Source: an uncultured Sphingomonadales bacterium (lineage in GTDB: Bacteria; Pseudomonadota; Alphaproteobacteria; Sphingomonadales; Sphingomonadaceae). Taken from it: 61,015 nucleotides of DNA. Under the pieces are notes generated by a model. The model did not search any database, was not told the origin of the DNA, and saw nothing but the letters and a program-made list of their open reading frames with translations. The stretch covers positions 1 to 61,015 of the forward strand of contig CAIJLW010000056.1 of NCBI GenBank assembly GCA_903821685.1. The letters run 5' to 3'. Numbering within the stretch: the first letter of the stretch is position 1; each line of letters begins with the position of its first letter. Positions 44,517 to 56,725 of the stretch are shown here, in pieces. Made by a program: the position numbers and the translations under genes.

Positions 44517-45253
44517 CTCGTTTTGCGCTCACCATCGAATTTGACGGCGGCCCATATATGGGCTGGCAATGGCAGGACCATGGCCCATCCGTCCAAGGCA
44601 CCATCGAAGAGGCCATATTTAAGACAACGGGCGAAAAGACCCTCGTGTACAGCGCTGGCCGAACCGATGCCGGCGTCCATGCGCTTGGCATGCGCGCACA
44701 TGTTGATGTGGAGAAGGGCCTTTCAGCCTTTCGCTTGATGGAAGCTATCAACGCCCATTTGCGGCCGCACCCGATAGCGATTTTGGCGTGCGAAGAAGTC
44801 GCCGATGACTGGCATGCACGCTATAGCTGCATTGGCCGGGCTTATGCATATCGTATCCTTAATCGGCGCGCATCATTAACGCTTGAAAGGGGCCGTGTCT
44901 GGAGGGTCGGATCGGAACTGGATGCCGATGCGATGAATGACGCCGCACAAATACTTGTCGGCCTGCATGATTTCACCACCTTTCGCTCCACCGCGTGTCA
45001 GGCCGCCAGCCCGGTCAAAACGCTCGATCGCCTGAACGTGCGGCGTGAGGGGCAGCATGTGATTATCGAAGCAGCGGCCTTGTCCTTCCTGCATCATCAA
45101 GTTCGGTCCATGGTCGGGTGCCTGGTCGCTGTTGGATTGGGTCGTTGGAACGCAGCCGACTTAAAAGCGGCACTAGATGCCGCCGACCGATCTGCATTGG
45201 CGGAAAATGCGCCTCCCGAAGGCCTTTATTTCGTGCGCGCGACCTACCCTTAA
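44513..45253 (+). CDS. truA: tRNA pseudouridine(38-40) synthase TruA
   Basis: A 246-residue pseudouridine synthase modifying the anticodon stem-loop. The catalytic Asp is in [14 protein letters not shown]; other markers are [19 protein letters not shown] at the start, YAYRILNRR, and [11 protein letters not shown]. Translationally coupled to fmt. Its stop codon lies inside an inverted repeat shared with the convergent ogt stop. Confidence 0.97.
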   Translation: MTRFALTIEFDGGPYMGWQWQDHGPSVQGTIEEAIFKTTGEKTLVYSAGRTDAGVHALGMRAHVDVEKGLSAFRLMEAINAHLRPHPIAILACEEVADDWHARYSCIGRAYAYRILNRRASLTLERGRVWRVGSELDADAMNDAAQILVGLHDFTTFRSTACQAASPVKTLDRLNVRREGQHVIIEAAALSFLHHQVRSMVGCLVAVGLGRWNAADLKAALDAADRSALAENAPPEGLYFVRATYP

Positions 45254-45287
45254 GCAGATCACATTTCGCGATACCTATTTGCTTAAG
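45249..45287. terminator. Inverted repeat spanning the convergent truA and ogt stop codons
   Basis: CTTAAGCA (45249-45256) and TGCTTAAG (45280-45287) are perfect 8-bp arms, separated by 23 bp. The truA stop (TAA at 45251) and the ogt stop (complement of 45283-45285) lie in the arms. It may serve as a bidirectional terminator, but the loop is long and there is no T-run. Confidence 0.35.
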
Positions 45288-45822
45288 TTGAAAGCAGACC
45301 GCCCTGCCCGCTTTCCCACGCCAACAGACGGCGCTTGCGTTCCAGCCCATACGCATAGCCGCCAAGGCCGCCATCTGACCGGATGACCCGGTGGCAGGGA
45401 ATAAGCACCGATACAGGGTTGGCACCATTGGCCGAACCCGCCGCGCGCACTGCATCGGGCTTTCCAACCGCCGCAGCAATTTCGGCATAATTGCGGGTTT
45501 CGCCAGCAGGTATTTCAAGCAACGCCTGCCATACCGCCATTTGGAAAACAGTGCCGCCGACATCAAGGGGCAGCTTAGGCATCCGCCCTGGGTTTTGAAC
45601 GGCGAAGACGGCTCCGTCGGTCAAGGACGAAAGCGAACCGCCTTTACTGAGCAGGGTCGCGTTCGGAAAACGGCGCTTTAGCGTGCTTTCATTTTCGTCA
45701 AACGACAGGCGGCAAATGCCCTTATCGGTCGCCGCAAGCAGCATGGGGCCAAGCGCGCTTTCGACCACAGCCCAATCTATAGTCACACCAGCCCCGCCGT
45801 TAATCCATGCGCTTGGTGTCAT
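45283..45822 (-). CDS. ogt: Methylated-DNA--protein-cysteine methyltransferase
   Basis: A 179-residue repair protein that removes O6-methylguanine lesions by transferring the alkyl group to its own Cys. The active site is LIPCHRVIRSDGGLGGYAYG; upstream are the FQMAVWQALLEIPAGETRNYAEIA helix-turn-helix and AVRAAGSANGANP. It lacks an AdaA-type N-terminal domain, so it is the stand-alone form. It lies 8 bp downstream of the dienelactone-hydrolase gene on the same strand. Confidence 0.96.
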   Translation of the reverse strand: MTPSAWINGGAGVTIDWAVVESALGPMLLAATDKGICRLSFDENESTLKRRFPNATLLSKGGSLSSLTDGAVFAVQNPGRMPKLPLDVGGTVFQMAVWQALLEIPAGETRNYAEIAAAVGKPDAVRAAGSANGANPVSVLIPCHRVIRSDGGLGGYAYGLERKRRLLAWESGQGGLLST

Positions 45823-45830
45823 GCCTCCCG

Positions 45831-46508
45831 CTATCCGCCACAGGCGTGAAAAAGCGCAAGCGCGCGTTCCCGGGCCAAATCGGCGCTTGGTTCGTGATAA
45901 TCCTTGCGCCGGTCCGAATTAAACCCGTGATTGGCGTCATAGACGAATATTTGCGCGGTTGGGTGCGCCTTTTCGATCAGTGCCTCAACGCCTTCCATAG
46001 GAATACCCGCGTCATACCGGCCGAAATGCGCGATAGTGGCGCATTTGGGGACCTGATCGGCATATACTGTGGGAACTAAGCTTCCATAGTAACAGCTTGC
46101 GGCAGTGAGATCATCGCTGATGCCAGCCAATGCCCAAGCAACCGAACCGCCATAGCAATAGCCAGTGATAAACACCGGCCCTTTATCCTTCAACGCATCC
46201 ACACATGTTTGTGCATCATCGAGCGATTGCGTAAACGGGTGAAGATCACGGGCCAGTTCAACGGCGCGGTTGTAATCGGGGCCGGTATAGTCCGCCTCAA
46301 ACCCGGGATGCTCTCGGTCGAAAATAGCCGGCGAAAGGACGTCATAACCGTCGGCCGCATATTCATCGCATAATTCGCGAATATGGTCGGTTACGCCAAA
46401 GATTTCTTGCACGAGAACAAGGCCGCCGCGGCGTTCACCCACTGCTTCGACCTGGTAAACTGCTATGTCCGCACCATCCGACATTTTCATGCGAATCATT
46501 TTACCCAT
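45831..46508 (-). CDS. Dienelactone hydrolase family protein
   Basis: A 225-residue alpha/beta hydrolase. The nucleophile is the Cys of TGYCYGGSVAW (GXCXGG), the Asp is in HFGRYDAGIP and the His in YDANHGFN, giving the Cys-Asp-His triad of dienelactone hydrolases. GAGGAGG is placed well before the ATG at 46508, deciding the start over 46529. No other chlorocatechol genes are nearby, so a housekeeping carboxylic ester or lactone substrate is more likely than aromatic degradation. Confidence 0.92.
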   Translation of the reverse strand: MGKMIRMKMSDGADIAVYQVEAVGERRGGLVLVQEIFGVTDHIRELCDEYAADGYDVLSPAIFDREHPGFEADYTGPDYNRAVELARDLHPFTQSLDDAQTCVDALKDKGPVFITGYCYGGSVAWALAGISDDLTAASCYYGSLVPTVYADQVPKCATIAHFGRYDAGIPMEGVEALIEKAHPTAQIFVYDANHGFNSDRRKDYHEPSADLARERALALFHACGG

Positions 46509-46712
46509 AAATATCCTCCTCAATTTCATCCATTCTGAACGTCATTCGGAATGTTTGGCAATGCCCGTCATTACGCAATAGCAATAAGGCCTTGGGCACT
46601 CCGCGGCGGACGACAGGCCCAATTACAGGCATCGATATGCAGTTTTCCCAAGAACATAAATCGCTATCTTGCATCGCAGCAAAACCCCTGCTAGGCGCGG
46701 CCCGACGCCAAA

Positions 46713-46728
46713 GAAGGGGTAACCCTTC
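46713..46728 (+). other. Small hairpin in the leader region of the atp operon
   Basis: GAAGGG and CCCTTC pair around a GTAA (GNRA-type) tetraloop, 47 bp before the atpH start. The 267-bp gap before atpH otherwise shows no gene. The hairpin may stabilise the leader; function is not shown. Confidence 0.35.
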
Positions 46729-46775
46729 GGTTCGGTCGGCAAGTTTTTAAGTCTCATATTCTAGGAAATACACGC

Positions 46776-48907
<2,132 letters not shown>

Positions 48908-48914
48908 CAATCAC

Positions 48915-48976
48915 CCGTCATACTGAACATGTTTCAGCATCTTAACTAAGGCCCTGAAACAAGTTTAGGGTGACGG
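48915..48976. repeat. Dispersed sphingomonad inverted repeat between atpA and atpG
   Basis: The left arm runs CCGTCATACTGAACATGTTT and on to CAGCATC; the right arm carries CCTGAAACAAGTTTAGGGTG and ends ACGG. The arms match over most of their roughly 23 positions, with TGAAACA and TGACGG identical. The transcript would form a long stem. Copies with the CTGAAACAAGTT core are common between genes in sphingomonad genomes. Its position inside the ATP synthase operon is notable. Confidence 0.8.
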
Positions 48977-48991
48977 CAAAGGGAAGAATAG

Positions 48992-49870
48992 ATGGCGTCT
49001 CTTAAGGCCCTCAAAATGCGGATCAACTCGGTCAAGTCGACCCAGAAGATCACCAAGGCGATGAAAATGGTCGCCGCAGCGAAACTGCGTCGGGCAACCG
49101 AAGCGGCTCAGGCATCGCGCCCTTATGCCGAACGCCTCGAAGCTGTAGTGTCGAGCATCGCGTCGAAGGTTACGGTTGGACCGCAATCGCCGAAACTGCT
49201 CGCGGGCACCGGCAAGGACAATGTGCATCTGCTGGTCGTCGCAACCTCAGACAAGGGTCTGGCGGGTGCATTCAACACCAACATCGTTCGTCTGGCGCGT
49301 AAGAAAGCAGAAGAACTGCGCGGCGCTGGCAAGACCGTCAAATTCTACACGATCGGCAAGAAGGGCAAGGACCAACTCGCCCGTACGTATCGTAACGACA
49401 TCATCCACAGCATTGAGCCTGGCGATCTTGGCAAATTGACCTTCGCTGACGTGCAAGGCTGGGGCGAAGACCTGACCGCGCGTTTCGAGGCGTCCGAATT
49501 TGACGTTGCGCATCTGCTGTTTTCGAAATTCGTCTCCGTACTGACTCAGGAGCCCACGGCCATCCAACTGATGCCGGTAGCGGTTGCAACCGATGGCACT
49601 GTGCCAAGCGTAGGTGCTTCGGTTGAATATGAACCCGATGAGGAAGAAATCCTCGCCGACCTGCTGCCGCGCAACGTTTCGGTTCAGCTGTTGCGTGCGA
49701 ACCGTGAAAATGCGGCGTCGGAGCAAGGTTCAAAAATGACAGCTATGGACAACGCAACGCGCAACGCGGGCGACATGATCAACAGGCTGACCATTCAATA
49801 TAACCGCACGCGTCAGGCGGCGATTACAACTGAACTTATCGAGATTATTGCTGGTGCGGAAGCACTGTAG
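48992..49870 (+). CDS. atpG: F1Fo ATP synthase subunit gamma
   Basis: A 292-residue gamma subunit, the rotating shaft of F1. It opens MASLKALKMRINSVKSTQKITKAMKMVAAAKLRRA (the N-terminal helix; first 35 residues), includes SDKGLAGAFNTNIV, and closes with the conserved C-terminal helix TAMDNATRNAGDMINRLTIQYNRTRQAAITTELIEIIAGAEAL (about 250-292). It is transcribed after atpA across the inverted repeat. Confidence 0.98.
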   Translation: MASLKALKMRINSVKSTQKITKAMKMVAAAKLRRATEAAQASRPYAERLEAVVSSIASKVTVGPQSPKLLAGTGKDNVHLLVVATSDKGLAGAFNTNIVRLARKKAEELRGAGKTVKFYTIGKKGKDQLARTYRNDIIHSIEPGDLGKLTFADVQGWGEDLTARFEASEFDVAHLLFSKFVSVLTQEPTAIQLMPVAVATDGTVPSVGASVEYEPDEEEILADLLPRNVSVQLLRANRENAASEQGSKMTAMDNATRNAGDMINRLTIQYNRTRQAAITTELIEIIAGAEAL

Positions 49871-49881
49871 CAACAGAATAA

Positions 49882-51519
<1,638 letters not shown>

Positions 51520-51525
51520 GACATC

Positions 51526-51786
51526 ATGCCATTACACTTCGAACTCGTAACCCCTGAGAAGCTCTATCGCTCGGACGACGTCTACATGGTCGTCGTACCG
51601 GGCACTGAGGGCGATTTCGGTGTTTTGGAGGGCCACAGCCCTATCATGAGCACATTGCGCAATGACGCGGCGCTTGAGATATACAAAACGCAAGGCGCAA
51701 CGCCTGAACGCCTGATGGTCGCGGGTGGTTTTGCCGAGGTGAATGCGAACGGCCTTACCGTTCTTGCAGAACGCGTCGAAGCTTAA
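51526..51786 (+). CDS. atpC: F1Fo ATP synthase subunit epsilon, short form
   Basis: An 86-residue epsilon consisting only of the N-terminal beta-sandwich ([37 protein letters not shown]). E. coli epsilon has about 139 residues with a C-terminal helical hairpin that inhibits ATP hydrolysis; that part is missing here. Short epsilons occur in alphaproteobacteria, where a separate zeta subunit takes over inhibition. Last gene of the operon; no strong terminator is seen before the convergent gene 27 bp away. Confidence 0.95.
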   Translation: MPLHFELVTPEKLYRSDDVYMVVVPGTEGDFGVLEGHSPIMSTLRNDAALEIYKTQGATPERLMVAGGFAEVNANGLTVLAERVEA

Positions 51787-51813
51787 GGCTTCACGCGTCC
51801 TCCACGGCCTGTA

Positions 51814-52299
51814 TCAGGGCGCTTCGTCGCCCCAGATACGCGCGGTTTCGATATAGCCGTAACGACCGTCCGTTTCGAAACGGCAATATCCCTTGTCACA
51901 TTCGTCGATAAGGCCAACGACACCGGGTTCGACACGCCATGAAATATGCGCACCGGGCTCAGGGGTGTCACGCAATGCACCAATATCTTTACCAATAACG
52001 ATGGCAGCGCGTTTGGGGCTTAACAGCCGCACGTGCAGCCAGCCTTGATCGCCACGCATATCTTGAACCTTACGCCATACGCTGTGGACAGCCACGACTT
52101 TCACGGGAAGGTTCTGCCGCTTGTATACCCATGTGACCGGAAATTCTGTGCTTGGCCCAGTGCGCATCCGCGCCTCCGGCTGCGAAATTGACGCCCAATA
52201 AGGCGGCGTCTGTTGCGCCTGCCCTACCGCAGAAGCCGCACCACAAAAGGCAAGCGCAGCGGCGCAGCAACGCAGTATCGAATTGTTCTGAATAGCCAT
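51814..52299 (-). CDS. Exported SH3-domain protein
   Basis: About 161 residues. A signal peptide (ILRCCAAALAFCGAASAVGQAQ) is followed by two bacterial SH3-like repeats: one begins ASISQPEARMRTGPSTEFPVTWVY and the second begins VIGKDIGALRDTPEPGAHISW. Such proteins act in the periplasm, often near peptidoglycan. The start at 52299 has GGTGG upstream; an ATG at 52320 is also possible. Convergent with atpC, divergent from the dehydrogenase gene. Exact role unknown. Confidence 0.85.
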   Translation of the reverse strand: MAIQNNSILRCCAAALAFCGAASAVGQAQQTPPYWASISQPEARMRTGPSTEFPVTWVYKRQNLPVKVVAVHSVWRKVQDMRGDQGWLHVRLLSPKRAAIVIGKDIGALRDTPEPGAHISWRVEPGVVGLIDECDKGYCRFETDGRYGYIETARIWGDEAP

Positions 52300-52389
52300 A
52301 TTTTTTACCACCGTTTTCATTCTATAAGGTAAGGTTGTTGGGCAGCGCAACCATCCAGTCTTGACCTTGCCTCAAATTCAGCTTTAGTC

Positions 52390-53394
52390 ATGCCTATGCC
52401 AGAACTTAGCCGCATCGAACGTCCGTCCATCCGTGTCACGCGCACATTGCTGCCCGCCGTTGAAAGGCGAATGGCCGAACTGTTCGACGCAAGCTTTAAT
52501 CCTGATGACGCGCCGCTGACGCGTGAAGCGTTGATCGCAGCAATGGCCGATTGCGACGTACTGGTGCCAACGGTGACAGACAGCATCGACGCTGTCGTCA
52601 TCGCCGCTGCGCCGCCCCGGCTAAAACTGATCGCTAGCTATGGCGCGGGCGTCAACCATATCGACCTTGCAGCTGCCAAGGCGAAGGGCATCATCGTTAC
52701 CAACACGCCCGGCGTGTTCACAGATGACACAGCTGATCTAACGATGGCGCTTATCCTGAATGTGCCCCGCCGCCTTGGTGAAGGGCAACGGGTTGTGCGC
52801 AGCGGCGAATGGCGCGGTTGGAGCCCTACGGGTATGCTTGGTCATCGCATTGGCGGCAAGACTTTAGGCATCATCGGGCTTGGCCGTATTGGCGAAGCTG
52901 TGGCCGTGCGGGCAAAAGCCTTTGGCCTCAACATTATTTACAACAAACGCCACCGCCTTCCGGCGAGTGTTGAGGATGAGCTTGGCATTACATTTGAACC
53001 CGACATTGACCGGTTGGTGGCGCGGTCGGACATCATCAGCCTGCATTGCCCTCTAACGCCGGAAACCGACAAGATCATCAACGCTGACCGCATCGCGCAG
53101 ATGAAAGGAGACGCGTATATCATCAATAGCTCACGCGGTGAGTTAATTGACGAAGACGCGCTGATTCATGCGCTGGAAGCGGGCCGTATCGCAGGTGCAG
53201 GCCTTGATGTTTACACGCATGAGCCTGCCGTCGACTCACGGCTGTTCGACATTCCCAACGTCGTCCTTCTCCCCCATTTGGGCAGCGCGACCTTTGAGGG
53301 CAGAGAAGCGTCAGGCGAACGAGTCATTACCAATATACGCGTTTGGGCGGATGGCCACCGACCACCAGATCAAGTCCTGGAAGGCTGGCAGTAA
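52390..53394 (+). CDS. D-2-hydroxyacid dehydrogenase (glyoxylate/hydroxypyruvate reductase-like)
   Basis: A 334-residue NAD(P)-dependent dehydrogenase. The cofactor motif is LGIIGLGRIGEAVAVRAKAFG, with NKR in place of a single acidic residue after the second strand, which hints at NADPH. Catalytic Arg is in NSSRGELIDEDAL, Glu in DVYTHEPAV, and His in LLPHLGSAT. Resembles GyaR/GhrB-type reductases of glyoxylate or hydroxypyruvate. Monocistronic; the ammonium transporter gene follows after about 100 bp. Confidence 0.92.
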   Translation: MPMPELSRIERPSIRVTRTLLPAVERRMAELFDASFNPDDAPLTREALIAAMADCDVLVPTVTDSIDAVVIAAAPPRLKLIASYGAGVNHIDLAAAKAKGIIVTNTPGVFTDDTADLTMALILNVPRRLGEGQRVVRSGEWRGWSPTGMLGHRIGGKTLGIIGLGRIGEAVAVRAKAFGLNIIYNKRHRLPASVEDELGITFEPDIDRLVARSDIISLHCPLTPETDKIINADRIAQMKGDAYIINSSRGELIDEDALIHALEAGRIAGAGLDVYTHEPAVDSRLFDIPNVVLLPHLGSATFEGREASGERVITNIRVWADGHRPPDQVLEGWQ

Positions 53395-53497
53395 GCAACT
53401 TTCTTTCTATTGCCGTGGCTTAACAGCAATTTTGTGCCTTGAGCCTGCGCACACTCTTGCCTAGAGACACCTGATAAAAATCGGGGGGCCCAATGCC

Positions 53498-54808
53498 ATG
53501 ATACAAAAGGTAATGAAGTCAGCACTTTGTATCAGTGCGTTGATAGCCGCGCCTGCAATGGCGCAAGACGCTGTCGGCACGTTGCCCGAGGCCAATAGCG
53601 GTGATAGCGCGTGGCTTTTGACGGCTTCGGCGCTGGTGCTGATGATGACGCTGCCTGGCCTTGCCCTTTTTTATGGCGGACTGGTTCGTGCCAAAAACTT
53701 TCTATCCGTGCTCGTGCAATGTGGCGCAGTGGCGGCTCTTGCATCGGTCATCTGGATTATAATGGGCTACAGCTTAGCCTTTTCGGCAAACGGAAATGGG
53801 TTTTTGGGCTCGTCGGAAAACTTCATGTTTAATGGCCTGTTGGGCTCAATTCGCGAGGGACAAACAACAGGCGCGCTCGCTTTCGCTTTATTCCAGATGA
53901 CATTCGCCATCATCACCCCCGCCCTTATCATTGGCGCATGGGTGGAACGTGCGCGGTTTGGCTGGGTGGTAGCATTCAGCGGCCTGTGGTCGCTTTTGGT
54001 CTATGTCCCCGTCACCCGTTGGGTTTGGGGCAACGGGTTTTTGGCAGAACAAGGCGTAATTGATTTTGCTGGCGGCATTGTTGTCCATACCACCGCGGGC
54101 GTCTCAGCGCTTATTGTGGCGCTGATGCTTGGCAAGCGTATCGGCTTCCCTAAAACGCTGATGTTGCCCCACAGCCCCGCTCTGACGGTCGCTGGTGCCG
54201 GATTATTATGGGTGGGCTGGTTTGGTTTCAATGGCGGGTCGGCATTGGCCGCCAATGATGCCGCCGCAAGTGCGATTATAAACACGCATATAGGCGCTTC
54301 GGCGGCCGCGTTGGTATGGCTCTTGATTGAACGGATCAAGGTCGGCAAGGCAACCGCAGTTGGGTTTGCAACGGGTGCCGTTGCGGGCTTGGCCACCATA
54401 ACCCCCGCCGCTGGCGTTATTGGCCCCGTTGGCGCGATGATCTTGGGCATCTTGGCCGCGATCATCTGCTTTTGGTTTGTTGGGATCGTCAAAGGTAAGC
54501 TTAAAATTGACGACTCGCTGGACGTATTCGCCGTGCATGGCGTTGGCGGCATATTGGGCTCTGTGTTGCTCGCTGTATTCGCAAGCAAGGCGCTTGGCGG
54601 CGCTGGCTATGCCGAGGGTACAGACATGGCATCGCAGCTTTGGGTTCAGTTAAAAGCCGTAACCTTAGTGGCGGTGTATTCTGCTGTAGCGACGCTGATT
54701 ATAGGCTATGTGGTGTCGAAACTAATCCCGATGCGCGTCAGTGAAGATCAGGAACGCGATGGGCTGGATTTATCCAGCCATGGCGAACGCGCTTGGGATC
54801 TGGATTGA
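53498..54808 (+). CDS. amtB: Ammonium transporter Amt
   Basis: A 436-residue Amt/Rh channel protein. A signal peptide (SALCISALIAAPAMAQD) precedes eleven membrane helices. Landmarks are MLPGLALFYGGLVRAKN-type start (here MTLPGLALFYGGLVRAKNF), WVWGNGFLAEQGVIDFAGGIVVHTTAGVSAL, WVGWFGFNGGSAL, and FAVHGVGGILGSVLLAVFA, with the twin pore histidines. GGGGGG lies 9 bp before the ATG. No glnK is adjacent, which is less usual, since amtB often pairs with it. Confidence 0.96.
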   Translation: MIQKVMKSALCISALIAAPAMAQDAVGTLPEANSGDSAWLLTASALVLMMTLPGLALFYGGLVRAKNFLSVLVQCGAVAALASVIWIIMGYSLAFSANGNGFLGSSENFMFNGLLGSIREGQTTGALAFALFQMTFAIITPALIIGAWVERARFGWVVAFSGLWSLLVYVPVTRWVWGNGFLAEQGVIDFAGGIVVHTTAGVSALIVALMLGKRIGFPKTLMLPHSPALTVAGAGLLWVGWFGFNGGSALAANDAAASAIINTHIGASAAALVWLLIERIKVGKATAVGFATGAVAGLATITPAAGVIGPVGAMILGILAAIICFWFVGIVKGKLKIDDSLDVFAVHGVGGILGSVLLAVFASKALGGAGYAEGTDMASQLWVQLKAVTLVAVYSAVATLIIGYVVSKLIPMRVSEDQERDGLDLSSHGERAWDLD

Positions 54809-54813
54809 GTATA

Positions 54814-54839
54814 TTGGCAGGGCGCGACGCGCTTGCCAA
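54814..54839. terminator. Candidate bidirectional terminator between amtB and the PilZ gene
   Basis: TTGGCAGG and CTTGCCAA pair (one G-T), with a bulged G and a further CG pair, in the 44-bp gap between two convergent genes. TTTCTC follows on the plus strand. The stem is good but the T-run weak. Confidence 0.45.
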
Positions 54840-54852
54840 TTTCTCAGCAGGG

Positions 54853-55185
54853 CTATCCCGTCTGAAGCGTCAATGCCCGAAACAAGCTGCGGTCTAGGTT
54901 ATTATCAAATTTGCAGCCCAAGCGGTCACCTTCAGACCAGACGACAGTCGCACCGATGGTTTCGTTTCCCGCAAGCCGCAACCATACACGGTCGCCGGCC
55001 TTAACCCTACCCTCGTGCAAGATGTGGCAACCATATACCGACAGATCAACAAGCAACGCTGATAGGGGACGTTGCGCATGCCTCCGGACGGTTACTTTGC
55101 CAAACAGAACTGGATGACGCAGACCATCCCGATGCTCCAGACGGGCAGGCGGCAGTTTGCGAAATTGAAACGACGTGTAGCCCAT
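54853..55185 (-). CDS. PilZ domain protein
   Basis: A 110-residue single-domain PilZ protein. The cyclic di-GMP motifs are intact: RHAQR (RXXXR) at about residues 34-38 and DLSVYG (DXSXXG) 10 residues on. AAGGGGGG lies right before the ATG at 55185 and decides the start over 55215. It should act as a cytosolic c-di-GMP receptor. Its target is unknown; no cyclase, motility or cellulose genes are nearby. Confidence 0.88.
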   Translation of the reverse strand: MGYTSFQFRKLPPARLEHRDGLRHPVLFGKVTVRRHAQRPLSALLVDLSVYGCHILHEGRVKAGDRVWLRLAGNETIGATVVWSEGDRLGCKFDNNLDRSLFRALTLQTG

Positions 55186-55248
55186 AATGCCCCCCTTCAC
55201 CGTTCCATTAGGCAAAGAAGGTCAATATTCCGTAAATAACTAACGACG

Positions 55249-56652
55249 TCAGTCGCCCGTTAAAATGCGATCCATTAATTGTTGTACCGTTGGAACAAAG
55301 CCGTTTGAATAAAATGGATCTTTCCCGAACAGATAGGCACTATGCCCCGCAAACATCAAATTTTCGTCAATGGGCGCGCCATGGGCGATATTCTGAAGCG
55401 CCTTTTGAATGCAGAAGCTGCGCGGATCGGCAAGACGGCCGGTGGAATTATTGTCATGGTCTTTCCAAGACGAAAACCCGCAATGCGACAAGCAGCCCAT
55501 GCAATCCTTCTGGTCCTTGCGGATAACTTCCCCCGATGAAGGCGTAACGAACACCAGCGAATTATCAGGTGTTTTCAGCGCGACAGTGAAGCCACGTGCA
55601 TCCCACTCGCGGGCCATCATGAGGTCGGCTGGCTTGACCCAGAAATTCTTACCCTTCACGCCAACATCAAGCTGTGCGGTGTGTTCCGTATCGGCTGCCT
55701 GCACAAAAGAAATCTGACGGTCCGACCGTGCCTGAAGCTCAAGCAGGAAGGGGTTGATCACAGCGCTGGAATAAAAGCCCGTTGGTGAAAACTGGTGCAG
55801 CAATACGCCGTCTTCGGGTATCTGCGTAAGCGCGTCCTTCCACCCTGCGGGTATCGGACTTTCCTGCGTCAACAGCGGGCGCGTTCCCAGCTGGAACGCT
55901 ATTTGCCCAAGCTCCGGATTATCAATCCAGTCATTCCAGTCGCGCAAGAACCAAACGCCGCCTGCCATAACAATCGGCACATCATCGGCGATACCTTCAA
56001 CGCGCATTACGTCGCGAAGCGCTTTCACACGAGGATAGGGATCTTCTGGGCTCCGTGGGTCTTCGGCGTTGGACAGGCCATTATGGCCGCCCGCCAACCA
56101 CGGATCTTCATAAACCACAGCGCCGAGCCATTCGGGGACCTTGTGATAGGCTCGCTTCCACAGTGCGCGGAACGCGCGTGCGGAGCTGACGATCGGCAGA
56201 TAATATACGCCATATTGCGCGGCGATTTCAGACAGCTTGTACGGCATGCCAGCGCCGCAGGTGACGCCCGTAACCATGCCCCGGGTCTGTTCGAGAATAC
56301 CGTGCAGTATGCGCTGGGCGCCGCCCATTTCCCACAGCACGTTGATGTTGATTGCGCCACGGCCGTTCGATATTTCATGTGCAAGGCGAACCTGCGCTAT
56401 ACCGCCGCGAATGCCGTATTCGACAAGTTCTTCATGCCGTTCGGCGCGTGTTTTGCCGAGGAAAACCTGCGGGATCATCTCGCCATTTTCATCATAGCTG
56501 TCGGCATTCACTGCCGAAACTGTGCCAATTCCGCCGGCTGCAGCCCATGCGCCAGAACTTGCATGATTTGTTGCGGCAACGCCCTTGCCACCTTCGACCA
56601 ATGGCCAAACTTCACGGCCACCGTACATTATGGGTTTCAGACCTTTGAACAC
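55249..56652 (-). CDS. Nitronate monooxygenase-like flavin oxidoreductase with C-terminal cysteine cluster
   Basis: A 467-residue TIM-barrel flavoprotein of the nitronate monooxygenase / 2-nitropropane dioxygenase superfamily. Signatures include ASSGAWAAAGGIGTVSAVNA, GVTCGAGMPYKL, DVPIVMAGGVWF and QLGTRPLLTQES. The C-terminal 90 residues carry four cysteines: C384, C387, C391 and C414 (CX2CX3CX22C, beginning DCMGCLSHCGF). Typical enzymes of this superfamily lack this. The pattern could bind a metal or an Fe-S cluster, which is inference. The substrate is unknown; it is transcribed alone. Confidence 0.86.
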   Translation of the reverse strand: MFKGLKPIMYGGREVWPLVEGGKGVAATNHASSGAWAAAGGIGTVSAVNADSYDENGEMIPQVFLGKTRAERHEELVEYGIRGGIAQVRLAHEISNGRGAININVLWEMGGAQRILHGILEQTRGMVTGVTCGAGMPYKLSEIAAQYGVYYLPIVSSARAFRALWKRAYHKVPEWLGAVVYEDPWLAGGHNGLSNAEDPRSPEDPYPRVKALRDVMRVEGIADDVPIVMAGGVWFLRDWNDWIDNPELGQIAFQLGTRPLLTQESPIPAGWKDALTQIPEDGVLLHQFSPTGFYSSAVINPFLLELQARSDRQISFVQAADTEHTAQLDVGVKGKNFWVKPADLMMAREWDARGFTVALKTPDNSLVFVTPSSGEVIRKDQKDCMGCLSHCGFSSWKDHDNNSTGRLADPRSFCIQKALQNIAHGAPIDENLMFAGHSAYLFGKDPFYSNGFVPTVQQLMDRILTGD

Positions 56653-56725
56653 AATTGTAACCCCTAATATCTACGTCAAAAGCGCCGTTCAGCGTGCTTC
56701 TCTATGGGCGCGCTATCGCAATTAT

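Noticed and set aside
53395-53497. Sigma-54 promoter before amtB
   Set aside because: A GG...GC pair was seen but its spacing is 7 and not the required 10; no TGGCAC-N5-TTGC is present.
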